Assembly: GCA_031268195.1 (NCBI GenBank)
Contig: JAIRXQ010000032.1
Span: 1 to 47,589, forward strand
Direction of reading: 5' to 3'
Source: Azoarcus sp.
GTDB lineage: Bacteria; Pseudomonadota; Gammaproteobacteria; Burkholderiales; Rhodocyclaceae
Length of the DNA stretch: 47,589 bases
Part shown: piece after piece, positions 29,102 through 36,326 of the stretch
How positions within the stretch are numbered: position 1 is the first letter of the stretch
Layout: every line of letters starts with the position of its first letter
Program-made: the position numbers and the translations under genes
Notes under the pieces: generated by a model
What the model was told of the DNA's origin: nothing
Database searches by the model: none
What the model saw: the letters and a program-made list of their open reading frames with translations, nothing else

Positions 29102-29141
29102 CCCAACCTGCGCCCACGAACCACGGGTTTCGCAGGTTGGG
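29102..29141. repeat. Perfect 11-bp inverted repeat
   Basis: CCCAACCTGCG (29102-29112) and CGCAGGTTGGG (29131-29141) are exact inverse complements around an 18-nt loop. The setting, between a plus-strand lipoprotein gene and the minus-strand ssuD, allows a bidirectional transcription stop, but there is no T run. It resembles dispersed REP-type palindromes. Confidence 0.6.
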
Positions 29142-29203
29142 TCAAACGGAGCGCCGCCCGACAATCAATCGTTTCGAGCGCCGCGTGAGCGGCGCGCGTG
29201 CCT

Positions 29204-30358
29204 CTAGGCGGCTTGCAGCGTTGCCGCCTGCTTGTTCGTTTGCACGATGGGCACATCGAACGCGCCGCCGGTCGTGACGTTGCCGCTGACCGTGAAGCCC
29301 TTCTTGCCCAGCAGCGGGAACACCAGTTCCGCGAACCGGACGCTTTCTTCGAGGTGCGGATAGCCGGACAGCACGAAGGTATCCGCGCCCAGCGCCTCGT
29401 ATTCGCGCAGGCGCTCGACGATCTGTTGCGGATTGCCGACCAGCGCCGTGCCCGCGCCGCCGCGCACGAGGCCGATGCCCGCCCACAGGTTCGGCCCGAT
29501 CCACAGTTTCGAGCGGTCGCCCTGATGGAGTTGCGAGATGCGCGCCTGTCCGACGCTGTCGCTGGCGCGTAGATGTGCCTGTGCCTGCGCGATCAGCTTG
29601 TCGTCCAAATGGCTGATGAGGGATTCCGCTGCCGCGACCGCTTCTTCCTCCGTTTCGCGCACGATGACCTGAAAACGCACCCCGAAGCGAATGCTGCGCC
29701 CATGTGCCTTGGCTTTCGCCTCGACATCGCGGAATTTCTCCGCGACTTGATCCAGCGGTTCGCCCCAGGAGAGGTAGGCATCGATGTGCTTGCCGGCGAA
29801 TTCGTGCGCCGCAGGCGAACTGCCGCCGAAAAAGAGTGCCGGATGTGGCTGGGTGACGGTCGGAAACAGGCTGCGGCCCTTTTCGAGCCTGAAATACTTG
29901 CCCTGGTAAGTGACCGTTTCGCCCTGCGTCAGCCGCTTCCACAAGGTCACGAATTCATCGGCCAGTTCGTAGCGCTCGTCATGGGAGAGAAACACGCCTT
30001 CGGCTGCGAGCTCTTCCTGCCATGCGCCCGGCACCACGTTGAGGATGACGCGTCCGCCCAGGGCTTCGTCGAGGGTGGCGATTTTGCGCGCGAACACGGT
30101 TGGATGCCCTTCGGCGCTCGTGCGCAGGGCCAGCAGCAGCTTGATCTTGTGGGTGACGTTGGCGAGCGTGGCCGCCGTCAGGAAAGGATCGAGGTTGCCG
30201 CTGCCGGTGGGAATCAGCAGCCCGTCGTATCCCAGATGCTCCGCGGTGGTGGCGATTTGCCGCAGATAGCCATTGGTCACCGGGCGCGCCACATCGGAGC
30301 GCCCAAGATAACGGCTGTCGCCGCCCGTCGGTAAAAACCAGAAAATTTCCGAACCCAT
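29204..30358 (-). CDS. ssuD: Alkanesulfonate monooxygenase, FMNH2-dependent
   Basis: SsuD cleaves alkanesulfonates to aldehyde and sulfite using FMNH2, releasing sulfur under sulfate limitation. The 384 residues form a luciferase-like TIM barrel with IFWFLPTGGDSRYLG at the start, TGSGNLDPFLTAATLA (about 50), GRVILNVVPGAWQEEL (about 101), and SWGEPLDQVAEKFRDV. The C-terminus contains GYPHLEESVRFAELVFPLLG. The ATG at 30358 has GAGGAGA before it. The gene is divergent from ssuA, and its flavin reductase ssuE is not in the window. Confidence 0.95.
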   Translation of the reverse strand: MGSEIFWFLPTGGDSRYLGRSDVARPVTNGYLRQIATTAEHLGYDGLLIPTGSGNLDPFLTAATLANVTHKIKLLLALRTSAEGHPTVFARKIATLDEALGGRVILNVVPGAWQEELAAEGVFLSHDERYELADEFVTLWKRLTQGETVTYQGKYFRLEKGRSLFPTVTQPHPALFFGGSSPAAHEFAGKHIDAYLSWGEPLDQVAEKFRDVEAKAKAHGRSIRFGVRFQVIVRETEEEAVAAAESLISHLDDKLIAQAQAHLRASDSVGQARISQLHQGDRSKLWIGPNLWAGIGLVRGGAGTALVGNPQQIVERLREYEALGADTFVLSGYPHLEESVRFAELVFPLLGKKGFTVSGNVTTGGAFDVPIVQTNKQAATLQAA

Positions 30359-30580
30359 TGTCTTCTCCTCGAAATGACAAAATCCATGCAAATGCACAGG
30401 GTTCGTATTGATACCCGTTGGGCGAAAAAGTACAAAAACATTTTTATTGTTTGTTTAGCAAGGTTTTATACCTATGTTTAGCAGCATCAAAGAAATAACG
30501 AGCGCATGATTTTTCAGTTTGGCGGTGAAAAGGGGCGGCGCATAGTCGAACGCTCCCGACATTGCAGAAGGAATAAACAC
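30359..30580. promoter_or_regulatory. Divergent ssuD/ssuA intergenic control region
   Basis: The 222-bp gap is markedly AT-rich between 30425 and 30530, with runs such as ACATTTTTATTGTTTGTTTA. In enteric bacteria ssu genes are controlled by the LysR regulators CysB and Cbl, which bind AT-rich sites, and the composition would suit this. No specific site or -35/-10 pair could be fixed by eye. Confidence 0.4.
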
Positions 30581-31582
30581 ATGAGCGCAATTTTCAGCGC
30601 AGTTTTCAGCATTGCCCGGCGTGCGTCCGTCAAGGCGCTGGCCGTTGCCGCGACCGCGATATTGACCGCAAGTATCGGCTTTGTCGCACAGCCCGCATGG
30701 GCACAGGCAAAAACGCAAGCGAAGGAATTTCGCGTGGGTTGGCAGAAAGGCTCCAACCTCGCCATCCTCAAAGCGCGTGGCAATCTCGACAAACGCCTGA
30801 CCGAAGCAGGCGTCAAGGTGACATGGACCGAATTTTCCGCGGGCCCGCAAATGCTGGAAGGCTTGAACGTCGGCAGCATCGACTTCGCGGCGGTCGGAGA
30901 GACGCCACCCGTGTTCGCGCAGGCCGCGGGCGCGGCGCTGGTTTATGTCGCCAATGAACCGCCTTCGCCCGGCGCCGAGAAGATCCTCGTCCAGCAGCAT
31001 TCCCCGTTCAAATCGGTAGCGGAATTGAAGGGTAAGAAAATCGTGCTCAACCGTGGCTCGAACGTGCATTACCTGTTGCTCAACGCGCTGAAGCAGGCGG
31101 GGTTGACCTATTCCGATGTGAAGGTGGTGTATCTCGCGCCGCCTGATGCGCGCGTAGCGTTCGAGAGCGGCGACGTCGACGCCTGGGTGATCTGGGATCC
31201 GTTCGCGCAAGCCGCCGTCGGGCAGATTGGCGCGCGTGTGCTGCTCAATGGGCCGGGCGTCGCGGAGAACTACAATTTCTATCTCTCAAGCGCCCCCTAC
31301 GCAAAAAACTACCCGGAAGTGCTGCGCTGGACGCTGGAAGAAATCAAGACGACGGGGGATTGGGTGATCGGGCACTTCGATGAGGCCGCCGAAATCCTCG
31401 CGCCGCAGATCAATCTGTCGAAGGACATCACGCGCGAGGCGCTTACGCACTACGGTTATGGCGTCACCTATCCGTTGAACCAGAAAGTGATCGATAACCA
31501 ACAGGCGATCGCGGACGCTTTCTACGGACTCAAGCTGATTCCGAAGAAGCTCGACGTGAAAAGCGTGGTTTGGCAGCCCTGA
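30581..31582 (+). CDS. ssuA: Alkanesulfonate ABC transporter substrate-binding protein
   Basis: SsuA binds aliphatic sulfonates in the periplasm and hands them to the SsuBC transporter. The 333-residue protein has a long Sec signal ending about residue 41 (AQPAWAQA). The NMT1/SsuA binding domain follows, with FRVGWQKGSNLAILKARG, LNVGSIDFAAVGETPPVFAQ, LKGKKIVLNRGSNVHYLL and DAWVIWDPFAQAA. AAGGA lies 8 bp before the ATG. It is opposite in direction to ssuD and separated from ssuCB by a PEP-CTERM gene. Confidence 0.93.
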   Translation: MSAIFSAVFSIARRASVKALAVAATAILTASIGFVAQPAWAQAKTQAKEFRVGWQKGSNLAILKARGNLDKRLTEAGVKVTWTEFSAGPQMLEGLNVGSIDFAAVGETPPVFAQAAGAALVYVANEPPSPGAEKILVQQHSPFKSVAELKGKKIVLNRGSNVHYLLLNALKQAGLTYSDVKVVYLAPPDARVAFESGDVDAWVIWDPFAQAAVGQIGARVLLNGPGVAENYNFYLSSAPYAKNYPEVLRWTLEEIKTTGDWVIGHFDEAAEILAPQINLSKDITREALTHYGYGVTYPLNQKVIDNQQAIADAFYGLKLIPKKLDVKSVVWQP

Positions 31583-31708
31583 AATTCAGGTGAAGGAAAC
31601 ATGTGCGCACACGAACCCAGCCCGTGCACGGTCGATCTGTACGACATGCGGTGGGGCGGTGGTAGCGCAGGGATGAAGTCCGCAGGGCCGGCCACGTATG
31701 GCGGCAAG

Positions 31709-31742
31709 AAGGGCGACGGAGTGATCCCGCCGCCCTTTTTAA
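31709..31742 (+). terminator. Intrinsic terminator after ssuA
   Basis: AAGGGCG and CGCCCTT pair, extended inward by CGG/CCG past one mismatch, and are followed by a short T run (TTTTT to 31740). It lies 127 bp after the ssuA stop. The minus-strand reading also has a short T tract, so it may additionally stop the PEP-CTERM transcript. Confidence 0.6.
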
Positions 31743-31837
31743 ACACCGATGCCTTCCATTGTTGCGCCATGACCCTGCGATCAGGCCGGAACCGACAAGC
31801 GGCATGGCCCCGCAGGGTTTGGCGCGAGCAGAACCGC

Positions 31838-32344
31838 TCAGGCGCGCGCGCGGCGGCGGCGGGCGACGGCACCCACGATACCCAGGCCCGCGAGCAGCAT
31901 GGCGTAGGTTTCGGGTTCGGGCACGGCCAGGGTGGGGGAGGACGTGATGGAGATGCTGTAGGAACCTTGGCCGCCGAGCGGGCTGCTGCCGGAAACCCAG
32001 AGGTTGTAGCTACCCGCGCCCAGGCTCGCAACATCGAATGTGCCGGTCGGCTTGTCGAACGTCGTGAGCGTCTGGCCCGTCCTGGCATCGGTCACATAGA
32101 CCGACCAGTCGCTGAGCGACGTCGTCCCCAGATAGAGGGAGAGTGTGGCGTCGCCGCTGAACGAGAACTGGAAATTGTCGGCAAATGCCTGACCGTTGTA
32201 ATAATGAAAAGTGGTGGGGTTCCCCCAGCTCGAATCGGTGTCGAACCCATAGCTACCCGTGAGCGAGACGGAGGCGGCCTGGGCCGCACCGACAAAACCG
32301 AACCCCAGTGCCGCGGTAACGGCAAATTTGGCGAGACGTTTCAT
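31838..32344 (-). CDS. PEP-CTERM domain secreted protein
   Basis: This is an exosortase substrate likely destined for the cell surface. The 168 residues from MKRLAKFAVTAALGFGFVGA carry a signal peptide cut near AAQAA. A beta-rich body follows (WGNPTTFHYYNGQAF, LSLYLGTTSLSDWSVYV, SLGAGSYNLWVSGSS), and the C-terminus is VPEPETYAMLLAGLGIVGAV followed by RRRR. That tail, made of a PEP motif, a hydrophobic helix and a basic end, is the PEP-CTERM sorting signal. GAGGAA precedes the ATG at 32344. A sigma54-type promoter and operator-like repeats lie upstream. Confidence 0.93.
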   Translation of the reverse strand: MKRLAKFAVTAALGFGFVGAAQAASVSLTGSYGFDTDSSWGNPTTFHYYNGQAFADNFQFSFSGDATLSLYLGTTSLSDWSVYVTDARTGQTLTTFDKPTGTFDVASLGAGSYNLWVSGSSPLGGQGSYSISITSSPTLAVPEPETYAMLLAGLGIVGAVARRRRARA

Positions 32345-32433
32345 TTTTGTAGTTCCTCTTTTTGTGGATCGTGAAAATTCGGCAATGCGCCCATTTCGCA
32401 CCATGCGTGGGGGGGCTGCCGATGATCCATCTG

Positions 32434-32449
32434 AGCAATTAGCGCGCCA
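32434..32449 (-). promoter_or_regulatory. sigma54 (RpoN) -24/-12 promoter for the PEP-CTERM gene
   Basis: The minus strand reads TGGCGCGCTAATTGCT, matching the RpoN consensus TGGCACG-N4-TTGCW with the required 10 bp between GG and GC. Transcription would start near 32423, about 80 bases before the ATG. PEP-CTERM genes are known to be under RpoN with the PrsK/PrsR two-component system in several betaproteobacteria, which supports the call. Confidence 0.7.
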
Positions 32450-32544
32450 ATGATGTATTTCTATGATTTATAAAAATATTTTTCGCAGCTGCGCCGATTT
32501 GCCCGGAAAAACGCTCTACAAACCGACATTTCAGTGCCGTTATG

Positions 32545-32583
32545 TTTCGGTAAACAACAATGAAAATTTCGGTAAACAACAAT
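32545..32583. repeat. Two 17-bp direct repeats with 22-bp period
   Basis: TTTCGGTAAACAACAAT occurs at 32545-32561 and again exactly at 32567-32583. A 22-bp period is two helical turns, so both copies face the same side of DNA. They lie about 120-160 bp upstream of the predicted sigma54 start, the usual position of an enhancer. They could bind the activator or another regulator. Confidence 0.7.
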
Positions 32584-32654
32584 AAAATCAAAAAAATACG
32601 CGGATTTCGCATGATTTGTACGGCATAAAAAAGTTTGAATTCGCTCTCCCGCCC

Positions 32655-32690
32655 GCGTACCGGAATGGTGTACGCCATTGATTTTCCGGC
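32655..32690. promoter_or_regulatory. Nested palindrome in the AT-rich interval
   Basis: GCGTAC (32655-32660) and GTACGC (32670-32675) are inverse complements over 9 bp, and overlapping AATGG/CCATT arms form a second one. Downstream TTCCGG pairs with upstream CCGGAA. The overlap of several symmetric elements suggests a protein-binding site or a folded RNA, but neither is shown. Confidence 0.35.
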
Positions 32691-32753
32691 GGCAAAATAT
32701 GTCATTGATTATTATGTATTTTATGTGAATATGAGCCCGCTGCGCCGGGAAAG

Positions 32754-32770
32754 TGTAAAAATTTCTGACA
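32754..32770. promoter_or_regulatory. Palindromic operator-like site
   Basis: TGTAAAAATTTCTGACA has inverted symmetry of the form TGTnAnAAnTTnTnACA (12 of 17 positions). It lies about 330 bp upstream of the sigma54 start of the PEP-CTERM gene and about 110 bp from the 3' end of ssuB. It is a candidate upstream activator site for a PrsR-like enhancer-binding protein. Confidence 0.45.
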
Positions 32771-32876
32771 TCAAGGCATTTTGGCTCACCCTTCTGTTTC
32801 ATGCCCGGCAATGTGCAGGGGAGGTTGCCTGGGCGCGGGCGAGGCCCGCGTCTTCAGGACGGGCGGACAGATGTCG

Positions 32877-33743
32877 TCATGCGACCGCACGCGCGGCGAT
32901 GAACGCAGCGTCGCTGGGCGAGTGGGGTGTCTCGCCAGGCGAGTGGGGTGTCTCGCTGAGCGAGTGGGGTGTCTCGCTGAACGAGTGGGGCGCCTCGCCA
33001 AGCAGCCGGCCCAGCACCCGGCCTTCCAGCCGGGCGAACGCGGCCTCTCCCCGGTCGCGTGGACGCGGCAAATCGACGCGCTGATCGAGTGCGATACGGC
33101 CTGCTTCGATGAGCAGGACGCGATCGGCCAGGATGACCGATTCGCTCACGTCGTGCGTGACCAGGACGGCGGTGAAGCAGTGCTCGCGCCAGACGCGCTC
33201 GATCAGGCGATGCATTTCGATGCGGGTGAGCGCATCGAGCGCGCCCAGTGGTTCGTCGAGCAACAGCAAGCGGGGGCGGTGCACGAGCGCCCGCGCCAGC
33301 GCCACGCGCTGCCGTTGTCCGCCCGACAGATTTCCCGGCCATTCCCCGGCGCGCTCGGCCAGACCGACCTGCGACAACGCTTCCAGCGCCAGCGCGCGGA
33401 CGTTGTCGCGCGAGCCTTTCAGGCCGAGGGCGACGTTGTCGACCACGTTGCGCCAGGGCAGCAGGCGGGCATCCTGGTACATGATGCGCACATCGCCGCT
33501 TGTCTGCGAAAGCGGCCCGGCCGCTGGCCCGGCATCCGTTTCGAGGCGGCCGGCCTCGATGGCGTCGAGTCCGGCGAGCAGGCGTAGCAAGGTGCTCTTG
33601 CCGCAGCCGCTGCGCCCCACGATGGCGACGAACTCCCCGGCGGCGAAATGCGTCGTCAGCGCATCGAGGACGACGCGTTCGCCAAAGTGCCGCCGGACGT
33701 TTTCCAGCCGGATGCCCAGACCGTTGCGGTTGCGTGTGCTCAT
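32877..33743 (-). CDS. ssuB: Aliphatic sulfonate ABC transporter ATP-binding protein
   Basis: SsuB powers sulfonate import with SsuC. The 288 residues from [20 protein letters not shown] contain Walker [10 protein letters not shown] (about 42), the Q-loop region [11 protein letters not shown], signature [15 protein letters not shown] (about 138), Walker [13 protein letters not shown] (about 160) and the switch His in [15 protein letters not shown] lies 7 bases before the ATG. The last 50 residues exceed the normal family end and consist of repeated ETPHS heptads. It lies 11 bp after the ssuC stop. Confidence 0.94.
   Translation of the reverse strand: MSTRNRNGLGIRLENVRRHFGERVVLDALTTHFAAGEFVAIVGRSGCGKSTLLRLLAGLDAIEAGRLETDAGPAAGPLSQTSGDVRIMYQDARLLPWRNVVDNVALGLKGSRDNVRALALEALSQVGLAERAGEWPGNLSGGQRQRVALARALVHRPRLLLLDEPLGALDALTRIEMHRLIERVWREHCFTAVLVTHDVSESVILADRVLLIEAGRIALDQRVDLPRPRDRGEAAFARLEGRVLGRLLGEAPHSFSETPHSLSETPHSPGETPHSPSDAAFIAARAVA
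32920..33003 (-). repeat. Four 21-bp tandem repeats within ssuB
   Basis: Four consecutive 21-bp units start with GAGTGGGG (plus strand, 32920, 32941, 32962, 32983). They differ at a few positions only and stay in frame, giving the heptads [21 protein letters not shown] and ETPHSPS when read through ssuB. Confidence 0.9.
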
Positions 33744-33754
33744 GATCCGTTTCC

Positions 33755-34534
33755 TCATGCGGCCAGAAAAGCCGTGTTCCAGCGCAGCCAGCGCCGCTCC
33801 AAACCTCGCGCCGCCAGATCGGCGGCCTTGCCCAGCGCCGCGTACAACAGGATCGCCAGGACGACCACGTTGGTCTGGAGAAATTCGCGTGCGTTCATCG
33901 CCATGTAACCGATGCCGCTGGTGGCGGAAATCGTCTCCGCCACGATCAGCGTCAGCCAGGTAAAACCGAGGGCGTAGCGCACGCCGACCAGAATGTTGGG
34001 CAGCGCGCCGGGCAGGATGACCTGCTGGAACAGCGCCCGCCCGCCGAGTCCGTAAGAGCGCCCCATTTCGATGAGTTCCGGCGGCACCGAGCGGATGCCG
34101 TGGAAAGTGTTGAGGTAGATCGGAAAGAATACGCCGAGCGCCACGAGGAAAATCTTGCCTTCCTCTCCGATGCCGAACCACAGGATGACCAGCGGAATCA
34201 GCGCCAGATGCGGCACGTTCCGCACCATCTGCAAGGTGGTGTCGAACAGGCTTTCAGCCAGCTTGTGCCCGCCGTTGATGAGCCCGAAGAAAAATCCAAT
34301 GCCGCCGCCGATGGCGAATCCCGTCGCCGCACGCGCCGTGCTCGCGCCGAGATGTTCGAGCAGTTCGCCCGACAACAACAATTGCCAGAACGCGACCGCC
34401 ACTGCGCGCGGCTCCGGCAGGATGCGCGTCGACAGCCAGCCGGACTGCACCGTGAGTTGCCAGATGGCGAGAATCGCCACCGGTACGAGCCAGGGCAGCA
34501 GGGCACGTTTACGTGCGGAAATCGTGTTTTGCAT
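33755..34534 (-). CDS. ssuC: Aliphatic sulfonate ABC transporter permease
   Basis: SsuC is the inner-membrane channel of the sulfonate importer. The 259 residues from [20 protein letters not shown] include six predicted helices and the coupling motif [20 protein letters not shown] (about 177), [20 protein letters not shown], and [19 protein letters not shown] 28 codons upstream opens a longer frame, but the ATG at 34534 with AAAGGG before it gives the family N-terminus. Followed by ssuB. Confidence 0.94.
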   Translation of the reverse strand: MQNTISARKRALLPWLVPVAILAIWQLTVQSGWLSTRILPEPRAVAVAFWQLLLSGELLEHLGASTARAATGFAIGGGIGFFFGLINGGHKLAESLFDTTLQMVRNVPHLALIPLVILWFGIGEEGKIFLVALGVFFPIYLNTFHGIRSVPPELIEMGRSYGLGGRALFQQVILPGALPNILVGVRYALGFTWLTLIVAETISATSGIGYMAMNAREFLQTNVVVLAILLYAALGKAADLAARGLERRWLRWNTAFLAA

Positions 34535-34715
34535 GGTTCGCCCTTTGTTGCGGCGCTGCCAACCTTGCGTGGCGAACACCTGGACGAAAAACCATACGGT
34601 GCAGGAAAGCACCCGCAAAGCAATTATTTTTGCATTGGTTATTGGGTGCGCATTGATATGTAAATCGCCTCAACAGCGATCGGAACAGGGTATGCCCTGC
34701 AACTACTCTCTGCGC

Positions 34716-35198
34716 TTACCAGAACTTCCACCACTTTCCTTCCTTGCGTTGCCGGAAGGCTTCGGCGGAACGTTTGGCCCATTCTTCATAGCTGTCGTTG
34801 CTGCCGAATTGGGCGAAGAACGTACCATATTTCCTGTCCTCGCCCTGGATGTGTTGTTTCAGCCAGCTACGCAGGAAATGCAGCAACTGGAAGCTGATCT
34901 TTGCCTGTCCCGCATGGATTTGTTCCAGCAGCGCCACAACCTCGTTGACCAAGGCGTGATGCAATTCGCGGTGCGCCGCGAAGCCGGGGAAATGCCCCTG
35001 CTGCATCAAGTTTTCTTCCAACGCAAAATGAATGCGGGTATAGTCGGCCAGCTCTTCGAGTACCCCCACACAGGCCGCAGTGCCTTTGTGTTCGTAAATC
35101 GCGGCGTGGATCTTGTTGACCAAGTTAAACAGCATTTTGTGCTGCTCGTCGATTTCCGGAATGCCGACGCTGTATTCCTCGTCGGACCACTCCATCAT
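34716..35198 (-). CDS. Bacteriohemerythrin
   Basis: Hemerythrins bind O2 at a di-iron centre in a four-helix bundle and may act in oxygen sensing or delivery. The 160 residues from MMEWSDEEYSVGIPEIDEQH contain the ligands in IDEQHKML (His), YTRIHFALEE (His, Glu), AAHRELHHALV (His, His) and WLKQHIQGEDRK (His, Asp), a full set. A Trp- and Lys-rich C-terminal tail (EGKWWKFW) is unusual. AGAGGT precedes the ATG. Stands alone between ssuC and an amidase gene. Confidence 0.93.
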   Translation of the reverse strand: MMEWSDEEYSVGIPEIDEQHKMLFNLVNKIHAAIYEHKGTAACVGVLEELADYTRIHFALEENLMQQGHFPGFAAHRELHHALVNEVVALLEQIHAGQAKISFQLLHFLRSWLKQHIQGEDRKYGTFFAQFGSNDSYEEWAKRSAEAFRQRKEGKWWKFW

Positions 35199-35504
35199 TG
35201 TATGACCTCTGGTCGTCTGCATAATTGACGCTCTGTCTCTGGTTGCCGATCTGTCGTTCTTGATACAACTAATATATTCCGGGCCTCGGGATCGCTCGCT
35301 GCCCCAGTAACTCTTTACCGCATTCTATCAGCTCGCAGGCTATAAGGTTGAAGGTGGTTTGGCACGAACTGCAGGAATAACGGATGTCCACAACAGATGT
35401 CTGTACGGTGTACGCCGTGGGTTATCCTGCGCGGGCAAATGCATTAGACTGCAAAGATTCGCCCGCATCTCGAAGGCCGGGCGTACATCGAGAGTTTCAG
35501 GATC
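35199..35504. other. Intergenic region between divergent hemerythrin and amidase genes
   Basis: No gene is visible in these 306 bp. The AT-rich centre (ATACAACTAATATATTCC near 35262) may hold the hemerythrin promoter. For the plus strand a moderate pair TTATCC, 17 bp, TAGACT (35422-35450) could serve the amidase gene. Both are weak readings. Confidence 0.35.
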
Positions 35505-36257
35505 ATGATTCGTCGCCCGTTCCGGCTTTGCCTGCCGCTTGCCTTGTGCCTGGCGCTCGTCGCCTGCGTGACGCCGCCGCGCGTCGGCAATGCCAATGCG
35601 CAATGGCATCCATCGCCCAATTTCGGGCCGCGCAAGGCTAACTACGTCATCCTGCACCATACCCATGCCGACACGCTGCAACGTGCGCTCGCTGTCCTGA
35701 GCAGCCCGCTCTCCGAGGTGAGCAGCCACTATCTGATCGACCGCGACGGCCGCGTGCTGCAACTGGTCGATGAAACGCAGCGTGCCTGGCATGCCGGGGA
35801 GTCGTACTGGGGCGGGCATCTGGATCTCAACTCTGCCTCGATCGGCATCGAGATCGTCAACAACGGCAAAGAGCCGTTTCCACAGCCACAGGTCAATGCC
35901 TTGCTGGTGCTGCTGGCCGACATCCAGGCGCGGCAAAACGTTCCACGCGCCAATTTCATCGGCCATGCCGACGTCGCGCCGGGACGCAAGGCCGATCCGA
36001 GTGCCTTTTTCCCCTGGCGCGAACTCGCCCACGCCGGTTTCGGCCTGTGGTGCGAGCCGCCTTACGAGTTGCCGCCGGATGATTTCGACGCCGTGCTCGG
36101 CCTTTCCGCTTTGGGGTACGACGTGCGCGACCCCCACACAGCCGTCTCCGCCTTCAGGCTGCATTTCGCTCACGCCGAGGGCAAGGAGCTGACCTGGGCG
36201 GATCGGGCGATGCTCTACTGTCTGGTGCAGCAGGTTAAAACGGCGGGTCGCCAGTAG
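35505..36257 (+). CDS. N-acetylmuramoyl-L-alanine amidase lipoprotein (AmiD/AmpD-like)
   Basis: The enzyme removes the peptide from murein fragments in the periplasm during cell-wall turnover. The 250 residues start with a lipoprotein signal, lipobox LALVACVTPP (Cys 21). The amidase-2 domain begins with NFGPRKANYVILHHTHAD, which holds the first Zn-ligand His. SSHYLIDRDGRVLQLVDE and IGIEIVNNGKEPFPQPQVNA follow, then NFIGHADVAPGRKADPS with the second His and the Asp ligand. A peptidoglycan-binding-like C-terminal segment follows, as in E. coli AmiD. An outer-membrane anchor is likely (no Asp at +2). Confidence 0.9.
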   Translation: MIRRPFRLCLPLALCLALVACVTPPRVGNANAQWHPSPNFGPRKANYVILHHTHADTLQRALAVLSSPLSEVSSHYLIDRDGRVLQLVDETQRAWHAGESYWGGHLDLNSASIGIEIVNNGKEPFPQPQVNALLVLLADIQARQNVPRANFIGHADVAPGRKADPSAFFPWRELAHAGFGLWCEPPYELPPDDFDAVLGLSALGYDVRDPHTAVSAFRLHFAHAEGKELTWADRAMLYCLVQQVKTAGRQ

Positions 36258-36258
36258 G

Positions 36259-36285
36259 CGCAGGGCGCGCGGCGCGCCCCCTGCG
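36259..36285. terminator. Hairpin between convergent genes
   Basis: CGCAGGG and CCCTGCG form a perfect outer stem with further GC pairing inside. It lies just past the amidase stop and before the convergent DUF2863 stop. The T tract is poor (TTCTCCC), so this is a probable but not certain terminator. Confidence 0.4.
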
Positions 36286-36326
36286 TTCTCCCGCCGCCGC
36301 CACGCTTCGCGCCCCAGGGGAGCGGG

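Noticed and set aside
31601-32374. Plus-strand frame after ssuA with an AAGGA in front of its ATG
   Set aside because: It runs through the ssuA terminator and across the PEP-CTERM gene in antisense; composition is that of a shadow. A very short real peptide at its start cannot be excluded.
35358-35373. TTGGCACGAACTGC, a possible sigma54 promoter before the amidase gene
   Set aside because: Only 8 bp lie between GG and GC; 10 are required.
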